Notes: generated by a model from the sequence alone, not told the origin. Counted from the first letter of the stretch, positions 1 to 12,325 are shown. The stretch is 64,000 nt of DNA from Serripes groenlandicus (GCA_031761405.1 JASEVX010000006.1:26979097-27043096), one strand, 5' to 3'. A program made the numbers and translations.

Positions 1-2039
1 ATAAAATTCGTCTTGTGTTTATTCGAAAATGTAAATATCTGAATATATTATATATATATATATATATATCGCTTAACTAAATCTATTTTCTGGAACAGAT
101 CTGTCTTTCGAAAACATACACGCAATCAAAAATGATGATGCGCTGTTTTTCTTCATACGATTTTATCACTAGCTTGCTTATTAAAACATTATTAAGTATT
201 TAATGAATATGGACCTGACAATACATAAAGAAATTAAGCATGAATTTGGCTTTTTACTCAGAAGTCATTTTTCGCAAGTCCACTGTAATTCTTTCCAATG
301 CAATTGTCATTTCGCTGATTTCTTTTAGTAAAATTTCTTAAAAATAAAGGAAGGCTAAACTTTCCTTCATGTATGCTATAATCTGAACTCTTTCAATTTA
401 AAAACATGTTAGAAAAAGTTTGGATAACTAAGGAGGGGATTTACAAAGAGTAGATAAAAGTGTGAGAAAAAAGAGAAACTTAACATGTTCCTTCTACACA
501 AATATCTTTAAAAAGCAATAACTTCAAAAGCATATATATGTCTCTTCATTTAATAATAATATAAATACATATTAGTGGACAGATTATGTACTCCTAGTCT
601 GCGGTCAATATATTTTCCAATATTGCTGTTAAATCTTAAATCTTGAGTTACAAAGATTCTAAAGCAATGTGTCCCGACAAAAGTTATATTATCATCAAAT
701 TATTTATTTGATATCCATGGATACAAAGTCAGATGTCAAAACTATTATTTGTTGTCAAATTTGTTTCTATCTTATGAAACTGGTCTTTTACAGTTAATAT
801 GGCATGCTTATTTCCTGCAAATAGCCAGATACATGTTTTTTTCTTCAAAATTGTAATTTGAGATTATTCTGAAGATATTTCTTCTATTGTAATAGGTGTT
901 ATTTTTCATTTAAATCACTTTTTTATGATTTGTTTCCTTAAAATATGTCACCATAACTGTTAAAATGTACATACATTTTCTCCATTTTGAAGCTTTGCCT
1001 CCTATCCAATTATGTCCCGAGTGCAGCAAAATTATGATGCATTCTTCTATCAGATCAGACATAAAATCCATATTTGTATATAAAAACCACATGTTGAATC
1101 ATGCAAATTGTCATACCTGTTGCAAATTACGCATTGGCAGTTGATACCATCATGAAATAACTTAAGTCACATGTTTTGTCTGGTATATATATAGTTTAAA
1201 ATGCATAACTAGTGTGAGCTGGTCTGGAGTTTAATTTTTATATGACTTCTCATTTAATAATTTTTTAATCATCATATTACTGCTGAAGCTCATTTTAGAT
1301 ATCTAAAAAAAGATCCAAGGATACTTCATTGCAAGGCAAAGGTTTCTTTCATGAAATGTCCCGAGTGCAACACAATTATGTAAATTAGGAGCAATTTTGC
1401 ATTTCACCAAAGCAGTGACTTTTCTAATCAGATCAGAGGAAGCCCTCAGTTTTATGGAAGCGTGATTTTACTAATCATTTGATCGTTATTTTGTGCGATA
1501 TATAAACTATTAGTGGTAGAAAACGAAAATTTAGGGTACAAAAGTCAAATAATAAAGCAAAAAAGATGTACCTGGGCATGAACAACAACATATTTACCAT
1601 ATTATCATGTCTTTATATGTTTCAAGTTGTATGAGTTACAAAACTAAATTTAAGCATACCGTTTGGAGTTGTACAACAGTAGATTATGATCATACTGTAT
1701 TTATTTAAAATGAGCTGAAATTGTTAATTCAATTAATATTAAAAGAAATTTGAGGTACGTTTTTAGTTACCAGACATTAAAACTAAAAAAATTAATATCT
1801 CCCTAATAAGTTATTTAGGTCTCATTACCCAATAATGACTTTGAATTTTGACCCCCTATGTCACACTTTATCCTCTTTATTTTGAAATAAAAAAATAAAA
1901 ATAAATTGAGCAATTTCAACTTTTATTGCAATGTTTTCAAAAGTCATGTTCGATGGCAGGTGTCAAATGTCGTCTATGTGAAGTAATGGTTAACGGTTAA
2001 TATCCATTTCATCCCAGAATAATATTTAGGATTCTTTCT
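1..2039. other. AT-rich stretch without recognised gene
   Basis: I see no coding region, splice-flanked exon or clear repeat here. There is a short (TA)n run at about 47-69. The phrase 'ATGTCCCGAGTGCA' occurs near 1012 and again near 1355 in a similar context, a possible weak duplication. The only open frames are about 60 codons and have no recognisable features. Confidence 0.5.
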
Positions 2040-2051
2040 CTTTAAAAATAA

Positions 2052-2351
2052 TTGATTGATTGATTGATTGGGGTTTAACGCCGTTTTTAACAATTTCTCA
2101 GTTATATCACGGCGGCCAGTTCACCTACTCACGCATTTCCTGGTTTTCTCACACCAGTACTCCACACAACAATCTTCCCAAGCAACTGGCTGCTTTTCCA
2201 CATAGACTTAGCCCATTGGTGGAAGAGGTATGACGCATGTCGCATTGACTTTTGTCAATCCTCGGAAAGAAAGTTGGCCGAGCCGGGATTCGAACTCACA
2301 ACCCCTGGATTGACAGCCCGCGTCGCTACCGACTGAACTACCGGGGCTCGG
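2052..2351 (-). mobile_element. Full-length tRNA-derived SINE with target-site duplication
   Basis: Read on the minus strand, the right end is a tRNA-like head with a pol III A box (TAGTTCAGTCGGTAGCGACG) and a B box (GTTCGAATCCCGGC). A ~200-bp body follows, ending in ACGGCGTTAAACCCC and a (CAAT)n tail, seen on the plus strand as ATTGATTGATTG. The 12-mer CTTTAAAAATAA lies on both sides (2040-2051 and 2352-2363), a target-site duplication marking LINE-mediated insertion. Two relatives are at 54057 and 62872. The internal domain of this family is the apparent source of the 60-bp satellite at 14754-24736. Confidence 0.9.
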
Positions 2352-2589
2352 CTTTAAAAATAACCTTTCAATTTATTTTAATATTCATTTTATGCAAGTA
2401 AAATATTCATGCTTTAATAATAAGCAGAAGAGATCACAGTACTTAGCTCACCAGAATACAAAATGCTCAGGGTGAACTATTTTGATCAATCAAAGTCTGT
2501 TGTTGTCTCTCCTTTCATATTTTCCTCCCAACCCAATGTCAAAATAATGTTATTGGGATTTTTTAAAAGGGTTGCCTTCTACCAAAATT

Positions 2590-2719
2590 GTTAACCAATT
2601 CCCTCATACAGTCGGTTTCTGACGCGCTTGAAGCAGACAGCTTTTGAAAACATTGTGGCAAAAGAAGAAATTGCTCAAGACGAACAATTTCTCCTTTTGC
2701 CACAATATTTTCAACTTTT
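2590..2719. mobile_element. Palindromic element (hairpin family), interrupted copy
   Basis: Contains hallmarks of a short palindromic family found throughout the window: a 'CCCTCATAC' edge, 'GCAGACAGCTTTTGAAAACA', and a central palindrome in which GGCAAAAG(A)AGAAATTGCTC faces GA(A)CAATTTCTCCTTTTGCC. The right arm is missing; at 2720 the sequence switches abruptly into a different long repeat, so this copy was probably interrupted by it. Confidence 0.65.
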
Positions 2720-3710
2720 TAGCTCACGTGCTCAAGGTGAGTGTTTGTCATCGCCTTTTGTCTGTCGTTCGTCGTCAACATTTGCTTGTTAACACTCTAG
2801 AGGCAACATTTTGCATCCAATCTTCATGAAAGTTTATCAGAACATATATCTAGATCACATCTAGACTAAGTTCGAAACTGGAAAATCCTGTTATCACTCT
2901 AGAAGCCGCATTTTTTATTTGAGCATGTTGAAACTTTGTCAGAATGTTTGTCTTAGTGATATCTAGACAAAGTTCGAATATGGGTCATGTCGGGTCAAAA
3001 ACTAGGTCACTAGGTTAAATTGAAAGAAAATCGTGTAAACACTCTGGCAGCCGCATTTTAAACTAGGCCAAGTTCGAATATAGGTCGTGTCAGGTCAAAA
3101 ACTAAGTCACTAGGCCAAATATAAAGAAAATCTTGTTAAGACTGATGTAGAAGCCATATTTTTGGTTGAGTATGTTGAAACTTTGTCATAATATTTGTCT
3201 TGATGATATCTAGGGTAACTTCTAATATGGGTTTGGTTAGATAAAAAACTCGGTCACTAGGCCTTATTGTAGAAATATCTTGTTAACACTAAAGAGATCA
3301 AATTTGTTACTTGAGCAGCTTGAAACTTGGTCAGAAAGTTTGTCTTGATGATATCTAGACTAGGTTTGAATACGGGTCATATCAGGTCAAAAATAAGGTC
3401 ACTAGGCCAAATTGAAGAACAATCTTGTTAACACTGGAAGCCGCATTTATGGCTAGAGCATGTTGAAACTTTGTCGGAGTGTTTGTCTTGATGATATCTA
3501 GGCTAAGTTCGGATATGGGTCAGGTCCGGTTAACAACTAGGTCACTAGGCCAAATTGTAGAACAATCTAGTTAACACTATAGAGATCGCATTTTTGACTT
3601 GAGCAGCGTGAAAGTTTGTCTTGATCATATTGCCATTGGCACTGAAAGAGTTAGTCTTAAATAGCCCATTCTCAGGTGAGCGATTCCAGGGCCTCATGGC
3701 CCTCTTGGTT
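2720..3710 (+). repeat. Long bivalve-type repeat with internal ~150-bp tandem units
   Basis: Begins TAGCTCACGTGCTCAAGGTGAG followed by a GTC/CGT-rich stretch. It then has several degenerate ~150-bp units sharing 'AACACT..AGA.GCCGCATTTTT', 'GAGCATGTTGAAACTTTGTC', 'GATGATATCTAG' and 'AGGTCACTAGGCCAAATTG'. It ends with 'CAGGTGAGCGATTCCAGGG' and 'CATGGCCCTCTTG'. The same edges and internal units occur at 6844-10332. I recall this kind of element as very abundant in bivalve genomes (not checked); it has no coding capacity here. Mobility mechanism unknown. Confidence 0.75.
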
Positions 3711-4356
3711 CAAGTTTCAGGTTGAGGAAAAATCTCAGCACTGGAAAGGGTTACTATCTTGAAACTTTGCCTGAAGGTAACCAGTAATAAGTTCTATTGA
3801 TTTCTATGGTTACTTTGACCTTGACCTTGGTTTGGCGATTTTCAAGGTCAAATTGCCAACAATCCGGCCTTACCGTCTTCAGCGGTTTCTTGTTGTTAGA
3901 TTGATTTCAAATTGCGCATACATGTTTCTTAAATAATGTACTTCAACATATCAAACAGGTCTTTGGGTCAAACATTAGGATTTTTTTCTTCTTCATTTCT
4001 TGTATATTTTAACTTTGCGTTTAGCTCAAGGTTAAAGTTTCTTTTTTTTTCAATTTTCTCAATAAGTACAAGGGCTTTCATATTTGGAATATGGTTTCAT
4101 CTAAAAACCATTCTGCACATTGTATGCTGAAGATGCTGAGTGTGATCTTTTTTTGGGGTAAAACCCTTGATTTTTGGTGGATTTGAGAATTGGACATAGC
4201 TTCTTCATATTTTGTTGGAATAATTTCAAATTGTGAACACACATCTCATAAATAAATTACTTTCAAGAACATATCAAACAGGTTTCAGGAAAAAAAAATC
4301 GTATTTTGTTATTTTTTTTAATTTCTTTTTCTATTTTTGAACTTTGCGTTTTTTTT

Positions 4357-4800
4357 GTCCAATCATCACCAAATTTGGTCAGAATGTGTACTGGCATAAT
4401 ATCTTGGACAAGTTCGATAACTAGCCATACTGCTTTAGTCAATCGAGAGTTATCGCTCTTTTATTATAGAAATTACCTAAAATTGGTCTTGTCAGCTCAA
4501 TTACTTTAGAAGCCTTTGTCCAATCATCACCAAATTTGGTCAGAATGTGTATTGGCATAATATCTCAGACAAGTTCGATAACAAGCCATATTGCTTTAGG
4601 TGATAGAGAATTATTGTCTTTTAATTATAAAAATTACCTAAAATTGGTCTTGTCAGTTAAATAACTTGTGAAGCCTTTATCCTATCATCACCAAATTTAG
4701 ACAATATGTTGATGGGCAGAATATCTTGGCCAGGTTTGATAACTTACAACGTTATCTTAGTCACTTCACAATTATGTCCTTTTGAAATGGCCAAAACTGT
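4357..4800 (+). repeat. Tandem repeat, about 160 bp x 3
   Basis: The phrase 'ATCATCACCAAATTTGGTCA' and the following 'GACAAGTTCGATAACTAGCC'-type text recur near 4360, 4520 and 4682, giving a period of about 160 bp with the third copy more diverged. The surrounding 3711-5280 shows related low-complexity, T-rich text ('TTTAGCTCAAGGTTAAAGTTT' variants at about 4020, 4850 and 5180), but no gene. Confidence 0.65.
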
Positions 4801-5279
4801 ACTAACAGTGTCTGCTCTTTGAATTTTTTGTATTTTTGAACTTTAGCTCAAAGTTAAAGTTTTTTTTTTTTACATTTCCTCAAAAGTACAAGTGCTAGGG
4901 TTTTCAAACTTCCGTAATAGTTATATCTTATACTCTTCATGACACATGGTATGTGGTAGCTAATGAGTGTTACCTTTTTTTGTGGTAAAAAACATGAATT
5001 GTGGTGGATTTTGATTGTTTCATACTTTCTCCACTTTTTGATAGATTGACTACAAATTTTGGACACACATTTAATGAATAATGTTTTTAAAAATATTAAA
5101 TTGTTTTTGGGGTGATCAATTTGATTTTTTTTTTATGAATTTTGTGTAATTTTGTTCGTTTGTCATGTTTGCAATTGTGTTTAGCTCAATGTTAAAGTTT
5201 TGTTATTTTCCTTTTTGTCTTTTACACTTGCATTGATAGTCAAAGCAGGGGACAGAAAGACATTTAATTCCGCATATTT

Positions 5280-5860
5280 TTTTTCAAAACCTTTACAGAT
5301 ATGGCTTCCAAACTTACAACACTTATTCACCATCATTACTTCTATCAACAGACAAGAGAACATAACTCTGTCAAGATATTTTGTAAGAAATATGGCAATA
5401 TTTGACTTTGAATTTTGGTTAATTTTTTTGTACCAATTTACTTTTTTCTAAACAATTACAGATATTGCTTTGAAACTTACAACACATTTCCACCATCATT
5501 ACCTCCAGCAACAGATAGGTAGACATAACTCTGTCAAGGTATTTGTAAGAATGATGGCCCACCCCACTTTTTTTCAAAACCATTAGTGATTTAGCTTATA
5601 CCCTTACAATACTTATTTATTATCATTACCTCCATCAACCGACAAGGGTACATAACTCTGTCAAGTTTTGTTTAATAATTATGGCCCTTTTTTATTTATA
5701 ATTTTGGTTAAGTAATTCATACCAAATCAATTTTTTTCAAAACAATTACATGTATAGCTCAAATACTTACAACAATCCTTTTACCATCATTACCTCCACC
5801 AACAGCCAATAGTGCATAGTTCAGCAAAGGTTTTTGTAAGAATTATGACTCTTTTTGGAC
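5280..5860 (+). repeat. Degenerate tandem repeat, about 125-165 bp x 4
   Basis: Four units carry 'AAAAC.ATTACAGATAT.GCT', 'CTTACAACACTTATT.ACCA', 'ATTACCTCCATCAACAGACA' and 'CATAACTCTGTCAAGGT'. Copies begin near 5284, 5449, 5574 and 5739. It is non-coding and resembles the internal units of other long repeats in this window. Confidence 0.65.
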
Positions 5861-6426
5861 TTATAAAGTACTTTGCTTATAACTAATATTGTACATTTTA
5901 AGTACTTGGTTTTGTTTTTGCTATCACCCAAAAACGTTTTGTTTTATTGGCAAGCACAAAAAAATGTGAGCGTGCTATCCTCCGACATCTCTTGTTTTGA
6001 AAGTGTTTGTCTGATTTTAAGAAAATTGAATAAGAATCTTACTTCAGTGTTCTTCTACTTAATTTGTTCAATCCGTATTGATTTGTTACAAAATCATAGA
6101 AACCAGGTGTCATCACAAAAGGGGTAAATTGAACTTTTAGCTCCTACCATTCCTCTGGACCAATTTCAACTTAACTTCACAGGAGTGTTCCTTTGTTGGT
6201 CGTCTTTCAAAATTGAAAAATATACCCAAACTTTAAAATCCTTTTCCTCCATAATCTGCTTGTCCGATTCCAAGACGATTTGGTAGAAATGTTCTTTGAG
6301 TGACCCTCTACAAAAACTGTTCAAGCCATATTGATAACCTTTAAAAACAGGGCATCAGGAAAAGCCCAAAATGAAAGTTCTTGTTAGATTTCAAGATACA
6401 AATGGGCTTTACTGATAAGCCATTTT

Positions 6427-6790
6427 TAGCTCCACTGGCTTATGTCATGGCGAGTTGTCCGTGGTGCGTGCATTACATTTTTGCTTCAAACGACTTCTCC
6501 TCCCTAACCACTTGGCCAATTGGGATGCAACTTCATAGGAAGCATCCTCTAAATGTCGTCTCCTGAATTTCCTTCAAATTTGTTGGATCCATGCACAATT
6601 CTGGTTTCAATGGCAACCGAAAGAATCAGGCCGATTTTCAAATAATTTTGTAGAAATGTTCCTTGGGTGACCCTCTATCAGATTCCTTCAAGCAAAATTG
6701 ATTGGTCGAATAACATGGCCGCCAGGGGGCAGGGCTGTTTTGCCTTATATAGCTATAGTGAAAACTTAAAAAAATCTTTAATAAGTGACC
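6427..6790 (+). repeat. Repeat starting TAGCTCCACTGGCTTATGTC
   Basis: Shares its opening 'TAGCTCCACTGGCTTATGTC', the 'ATGGCGA.TTGTCCG' segment and 'AACCA.TTGG.ATG.AACTTCATAGGAAGCAT' with the element at 56892-57353. The latter is more complete and ends 'GGAGCGATACTGGCCCTCTTG'. No open reading frame is conserved between the two copies. The stretch 5860-6426 upstream is similar anonymous repeat text. Confidence 0.6.
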
Positions 6791-6843
6791 TCAGAGTGTG
6801 CAGTTTTCAAAGGATGACCTTTAAATGTGCACTTTTATTTTTT

Positions 6844-9800
6844 TAGCTCACCTATGCACGAATTGCAAGGTGAGCTATTGTGATCACATTTTGTCCGGCG
6901 TCCGTCCGTCGGCCGTCGTGCGTCGTGCGTCGTCAACATTTCAGCTTGTTAACACTACAGGCTACATTTTGCATCCAATCTTCATGAAAGTTTATCAGAA
7001 CATTCATCTCCATCAAATCTTGGAAAAGTTTGAAACTGGGCCATATGAGGTCAAAAACGAGGTCACTAGGTCAAATTGAAGGGAAATCTTGTTAACATTC
7101 TGGAGGCCACATTTTCAACTTGAGCATGTTGAAACTTTATCAGAATGTTTGTCTTGATGATATGTAGGTCAAGTTCGGACATGGGTCATGTCGAGTCAAA
7201 AAGTAGGTCAGTAGGTCAAATTGAAGGAAAATCTTGTAAACACTCCAGAGGCCGCAATTTTTGCTTCAGCAGTTTAAAATGTTGTCAGAATGTTGTCTTA
7301 AAAATATCTAGGTCAAGTTCGAATATGGGTCATATGGGTCAGAAACTAGGTCAATAGGCCAAATTGAAGGGAAATCTTGTTAACACTGTAGAAGCCGCAT
7401 TGTTTCAGCAGCTTGAAATTTGGTCAGAATGTTGAGCTGTATGAAATCTAGGCCAACTTGAGCATGTTGAAATTTTGTCAGAATGTTTGTCTTAAAGATA
7501 TGAGTCATATTGGGTCAGAAACTAGGTCACTAGGCCAAATTGAGGGAAAATCTTGTTAACTCTGTAGAAGCCGCATGTTTTGCTTCAGCAGCTTGAAATT
7601 TGGTCAGAATGTTGAGGTGTATGAAATCTAGGCCAAGTTCGAATATAGGTCATGCCGGTTCAAAAACTAGGTCACTAGGCCAAATTGAAGGATAATCTTG
7701 TTAACACTGTAGAGGCCACATTTTCAACTTGAGCATGTTGAAATTTTGTCAGAATGTTTGTCTTAAAGATATGGGTAATATTTGGTCAGAAACTAGGTCA
7801 CTAGGCCAAATTGAGGGAAAATCTTGTTAACTCTGTAGAAGCCGCATGTTTTGCTTCAGCAGCTTGAAATTTGAGCTGAATGATATATAGGCCAAGTTCG
7901 AATATTGGTCATGCCGGATCAAAAACTAGGTCACTAGGCCAAATTGAAGGAAAATCTTGTTAACACTTTGGATGCCGCATTTTTAGATCACCTAGGGCCA
8001 AAGTCTCAAGGTGAGCTATTCTGATCACTTTTTATCCGTCGTCCGTCCGTCATCCGTCGTCGTCTGTCGTTAACTTTTAGCTTTAAACATCATCTTCTCC
8101 TGAACCACAGGACCAATTTCATTCAAACTTCACAGGGAATGTTCCTTTGGTGGCCCTCTTTCAAAATTGTTCAAAGATAAAATTCCATTGAGAACTTTGG
8201 TTGCTGCGGCATCAGAAAGGGGGCAAAATCTCCGAACTTTAAAAATCTTCTTATCTGAATCTGCATGTCAGATTCCAATAAAGATTGGTAGAAATGTTCC
8301 TTGGGTGACCCTCTACAAATATTGTTCAATGCATACTGTTTGGTCGAAAACATGGCAGTCAGGAGGCATCAGAAAAGGGGCAAGATCGTCCGTTGTTAAT
8401 TTTTAGCTTTAAACATCATCTTCTCCTAAACCAAAAGACTAACTTCATCCAAACTGCACATGAATGTTCCTTTGGTGGCCCTCTTTCTAAATTGTTCAAA
8501 GATTTAATTTTCATGTAGAACTTTGGTTGCTGCGGCATCAGAAAGGGGGCAAAATGTCCAAACTTTAAAAATCTTCTCCTCTGAATCTGAATGTCAGATT
8601 CCAATATAGTTTAATAGAAATGTTCCTTAGGTGACCCTCTACAAAGATTGTTCAAGGCATACTGTTTGTTTGAAAAACATGGCATTCAGGAGGCATCAGA
8701 AAAGGGGCAAAATGACAAAATTTGGAAATTCCATTTGTTTTAAGTCCTTGTCTGATATTAAGAAAATTGAATAGGAATCTTACTTCAGTGATCATCTACT
8801 TAATTTGTTCAAGCCGTATTGACTGGTTACACAATCATAGCAACCTCGCGTCATCACAAAAGGGGTAAACTTTTAGCTACAAATGACAACTCCTACCATT
8901 CCACTTCACCAATTTCAAAGTTACTTCACAAGAGTGTTCCTTTGATGGTCCTCTTTCAAAATTGTTCAAAGACTTACATTCTGTGTAGAACTTTTGTTGC
9001 TGCGGTATTATAAATTGAGAAAAATACCCAAACTTTAAAAACCTCCATCTCCATAATCCATTTGTCAGATTCCAAGATAATTTGGCAGAAATATTCTCTG
9101 AGTGACTCTCTACAAAAACTGCTCAGGCCATATTGATTTCGTTGACAAACAGGGCAGTAAAGTGGCATCAGGAAAGGTACAAAATGACAAACTTTATAAT
9201 TCCTTTCTTATTAAATTTCTTGTTAGATTTCAAGATATAAATGGCTTTTACTGATAAACTATTTCTTTAACTGAGTGTCCACTACTTGCAGCTTCATTTG
9301 AACTCTTGATGAAATGTTCACAGATATTTGCAGTTAAATATTTGCTTCTAATTTATTATCATTGGTGATCGATTAAGGGTCATCTTGGCCCTCTTGTTTG
9401 CTTAAGCAGCTTGAAATTTGGTCAGAATGTTTGTCTAAATGATATATAGGCCAAGTTCGAATATGAGTCATGACGGGTTAAAATCTAGGTCACTAGGCCA
9501 AATTGAAGGGTAATCTTGTTAACACTCTTGATACTGCATTTTTAACTTGAGCATGATGAAACTTTATCAGAACGTGTTTCTTGATGATATGTAAGTCAAG
9601 TTCGATCATGGGTTATGTTGGGTCAAAAAATAGGTCACTAGGTCAAATCGAAGGAAAATATTGTTAACACTCTAGAGGCCGCATTTTTTTTTCAGAAGTT
9701 TGAAATTTTGTCAGAATGTTTGTCTTAAAGATATCTAGGTCAAATTCGAATATGCGTCATATTGGGTCAGAAACTAGGTCATCTTGAAGGAATATCTTGT

Positions 9801-10332
9801 TAACTCTGTAGAAGACACATTACTTGCTACAGCAGCTTGACATTTAATGAGAATGTTTATCTAAATGATATCTAAGCCAAGTTCGAATATGGGTCATGTA
9901 GGGTCAAAAACTAGGTCACTAGGCCAAATTGAAGGAAAATCTTGTTAGCACTGTGGATGCCGCATTGTTTGCTTCAGCAGCTTGAAAATTGATCAGAATG
10001 TTTTGTCTGAATTATATCTAGGTCAAGTTCGAATATGGGTCATATTGGGTAGGAAACAAGGTCAATAGAGGAAAATAATGTTCAAACTCTGGAGGCCGCA
10101 TTTTTACTTTGAGCAAGTTGAAAATGTGTCAGAATGTTGTCTTGATGATATCTAGTCCATGTTGGAATATGGGTCATATCAGGTAAAACAATATAGATCA
10201 CTAAGCCAAATGAAGGAAAATCTTGTTAACACTGTGGAGGTTGCATTCAGAATAATTGTCTTGATGTGTTTTGCATTGCAGTACATTTTATAATTAAGGT
10301 GAGCGATCCAGGGCCATCATGGCCCTCTTGTT
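6844..10332 (+). repeat. Long bivalve-type repeat, split by a nested element
   Basis: Opens with 'TAGCTCACCTATGCACG', then a CGTCCGTC/CGTCGTGCGTC-rich stretch near 6898-6940, followed by many degenerate ~150-bp units ('GAAGCCGCAT', 'CAGCAGCTTGAAATTTGGTC', 'AGGTCACTAGGCCAAATTGA'). It closes with 'AAGGTGAGCGATCCAGGGCC' and 'CATGGCCCTCTTG'. The unit at about 7970 breaks off after 'GCCGCATTTTT' and resumes at about 9398 with 'TTTGCTTAAGCAGCTTGAAA', exactly where an intact unit would continue. The middle section is therefore an insertion. Confidence 0.75.
7984..9397 (+). repeat. Element nested inside the 6844-10332 repeat
   Basis: Has its own edges: 'TAGATCACCTAGGGCC' plus a CCGTCGTCCGTCC-rich stretch at the left, and 'GGTCATCTTGGCCCTCTTG' at the right. 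Inside are three diverged units, starting near 8072, 8398 and 8869, with 'ACTTTTAGCTTTAAACATCA', 'TTCCTTTGGTGGCCCTCTTT' and 'CAAAATTGTTCAAAGAT'. The resumption of the outer repeat on the far side shows this is the younger insertion. Confidence 0.7.
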
Positions 10333-10446
10333 TCTTTATAAAGTGCATAAAGACTAATAAGAAATAATTTGTCAATTTCTTGAATTAAAAAGTTGGAAAA
10401 TCAATTTCCTGTGCCTAGGTTCCAGATGTTTTTTTGGTTTATTATC

Positions 10447-10605
10447 CCTTTACCACATATAGATGCTTTCTGAGCAATTTCTTCTTTTGCCACAGTGTTT
10501 TCAACATTATTTAATAGTACAACTTGGGATTTTCCACAATTTTGCCAAGACATTTTCAAAGTTGTCTGCATCACATTGGTTGTATGTGGGAAAGGGTTAA
10601 AGTCA
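10447..10605. mobile_element. Palindromic element (hairpin family), degenerate
   Basis: Edges 'ATCCCTTTACCACATA' and 'GTTGTATGTGGGAAAGGGTT' are inverted. Inside are 'TTTCTTCTTTTGCCACAGTG' and 'TTTCAAAGTTGTCTGCAT'. It belongs to the same family as 48816-49046. It lies between the long repeat and the HSPA12-like exon; the rest of 10606-11012 shows nothing recognisable apart from the intron's acceptor end. Confidence 0.6.
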
Positions 10606-11012
10606 AACTGTCTTGCTCAGTATGACTGTAACATTGAAATCATGAACTTAATTTAAATAGGTTTGAGCCCCTTCTATTGACTGAAAAAATAGATATTGTT
10701 GGGAAAGACCAGGGTTCGAAACTATAAAACTCTGAAAACATTCTGAGTGTTCAGAAATGAACTTCAACTCCAAAGAAAGCTTCTGATTGGTCAATTTGGA
10801 GAACCAATTTATTCTGACCAATCAAATACTTAATCACAAATTCTGAGCAAGCACAGACTAATTTTTTATAGTTTTGTAGTCTATTCCTCCTTATCTAGTC
10901 CCAGCTCTTTCCCCCACAATATCTCTCTTATGATCCAACCAAACCCTATACTCTTTTAGAAACGCCGCTTATCTAGAGCTCTGTAGTCCTCTGACCTATT
11001 TTGATGTTTCAG

Positions 11013-12076
11013 GGGGAACTGCTGATATTACCGTACATGAAAGAGAGTCTGATGGCAGACTGAAGGAAGTGCACAAAGCAAGTGGAGGAGCATGGGGTGG
11101 TACTAAGATTGATGAAGAATTCAACCAACTATTGATCGCAATTATAGGTGCACCCATTTTTAAAAAATTCTGTGATGTCAACAAAGCAGATCAATTAGAT
11201 CTACAAAGGGAACTCGAAACCAAAAAACGGACAATTACACCAACAATGACGGGCAAGATAACAGTGAAAGTCCCCGTCGCCATTAAAGAGACTTACGAGT
11301 CTGAGTCGGGGGAACTTATCAAAGATGCCATAGATAACTCGCCATATGCAGGCAAAATAGCTTGGCCATGTTGTGACAAAATTAGGATCGATGCAGATCT
11401 GTTTAAAGGGTTATTTAAATCATGTACAGATCAAATAGCCAAACATGTCACTGATCTTCTAAAAATACCAGCAGTTCAGGGCACTAACATCTTTTTAATG
11501 GTTGGCGGCTTTTCGGAGTCAATCATGATGCAAGATGCCTTAACGCGAGCAATTAAACGAATATTACCCGACAGCAAAGTTATCATTCCGAAGGATGCAG
11601 GACTGTCTGTCCTTAAAGGGGCCGTTATGTTTGGGCATGAGCCAACCAGAATTACTGTAAGAGTCTTAAGGTACACCTTTGGTATAAATATATCGCCACC
11701 ATTTGATGCCGAAAAGCACCCAGATGATCACAAAGTGTGTGTTCACGGCATCGAGCGTTGTCGAGATGTGTTTAAGAAGTATATACAAGCAGGTGACAGG
11801 GTTGGTACCGGGGAAGCTAAGTCCGGGAAACATATCACATTAAAGTCGAACCAGGGAAAGATGTTACTGGAGATATTTTTCTCTCCAAGGAACGACCCTA
11901 GCTTTGTGGACGAAGACAACTGCGAACTGCTGGGAAATGTGATTGTGAATTTACCGGATACTGAAGACAGACATAGAGTGGAAGTTAGCATGATATTTGG
12001 TGGAACTGAACTTGTTGTTGAAGCAGAGTTACTTGCAAACAAATCAAAAACAAGGGCTTATTTTGATTTGCTATGA
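11013..12076 (+). CDS. HSPA12-like (HSP70 family 12) protein, terminal exon
   Basis: An open frame follows a clean acceptor (TTGATGTTTCAG at 11001-11012). The first two bases finish a split codon and reading from 11015 gives GTADITVHERE, the HSPA12 version of the HSP70 actin-type ATPase phosphate motif. About 353 residues run to TGA at 12074-12076. Later landmarks are a second nucleotide-binding loop, FLMVGGFSESIMMQ, then DAGLSVLKGAVMFGHEP and RYTFGI, followed by a beta-rich C-terminus, as in HSPA12A/B. HSPA12 proteins have the HSP70 ATPase core but a divergent substrate region and no EEVD tail; the end here, YFDLL, agrees. The GTG at 11069 is internal, not a start. The N-terminal half (first phosphate loop, subdomain Ia) is not in this frame, and no upstream exon was found in 1-11012. 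The gene either begins outside the window with a long intron or survives only as this exon. Family assignment is firm; functionality is uncertain. Confidence 0.9.
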
Positions 12077-12103
12077 ACCAGTGTGTTTGTGAGGCTATTT
12101 TAA

Positions 12104-12296
12104 CTCTTTAACACATTACAACAAATCTGCAGCAGATAATTCTGCAAACATCCAGGTAAACATATGGAATGAAATTGAAATAATTGATAAGAGTGAACAA
12201 TTTCTCCCTTTTCCCACATCCAATTTCAAAAGTTGTCTTCTCCTGATTTGTCGAAATATGTGTGTTTGTGGGATGAAAGTTAAATCATGTCTGACC
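12104..12296. mobile_element. Palindromic element (hairpin family)
   Basis: Left arm has 'ACAACAAATCTGCAGCAGAT'; right arm has 'AATTTCTCCCTTTTCCCACA', 'CAAAAGTTGTCTTCTCCTGA' and 'GTGTGTTTGTGGGATGAAAG'. A diverged member, starting 28 bp after the HSPA12-like stop codon and so possibly part of that gene's 3' UTR. Confidence 0.6.
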
Positions 12297-12325
12297 AGCA
12301 TGTTTTATTGGTGATATTTTATTTA

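Noticed and set aside
2278..2345. tRNA genes at SINE heads (also 25772, 43960, 44399, 51516, 63085)
   Set aside because: A and B boxes are present, but each head is continuous with a SINE body and flanked by target-site duplications in several cases. The cloverleaf arms are imperfect.
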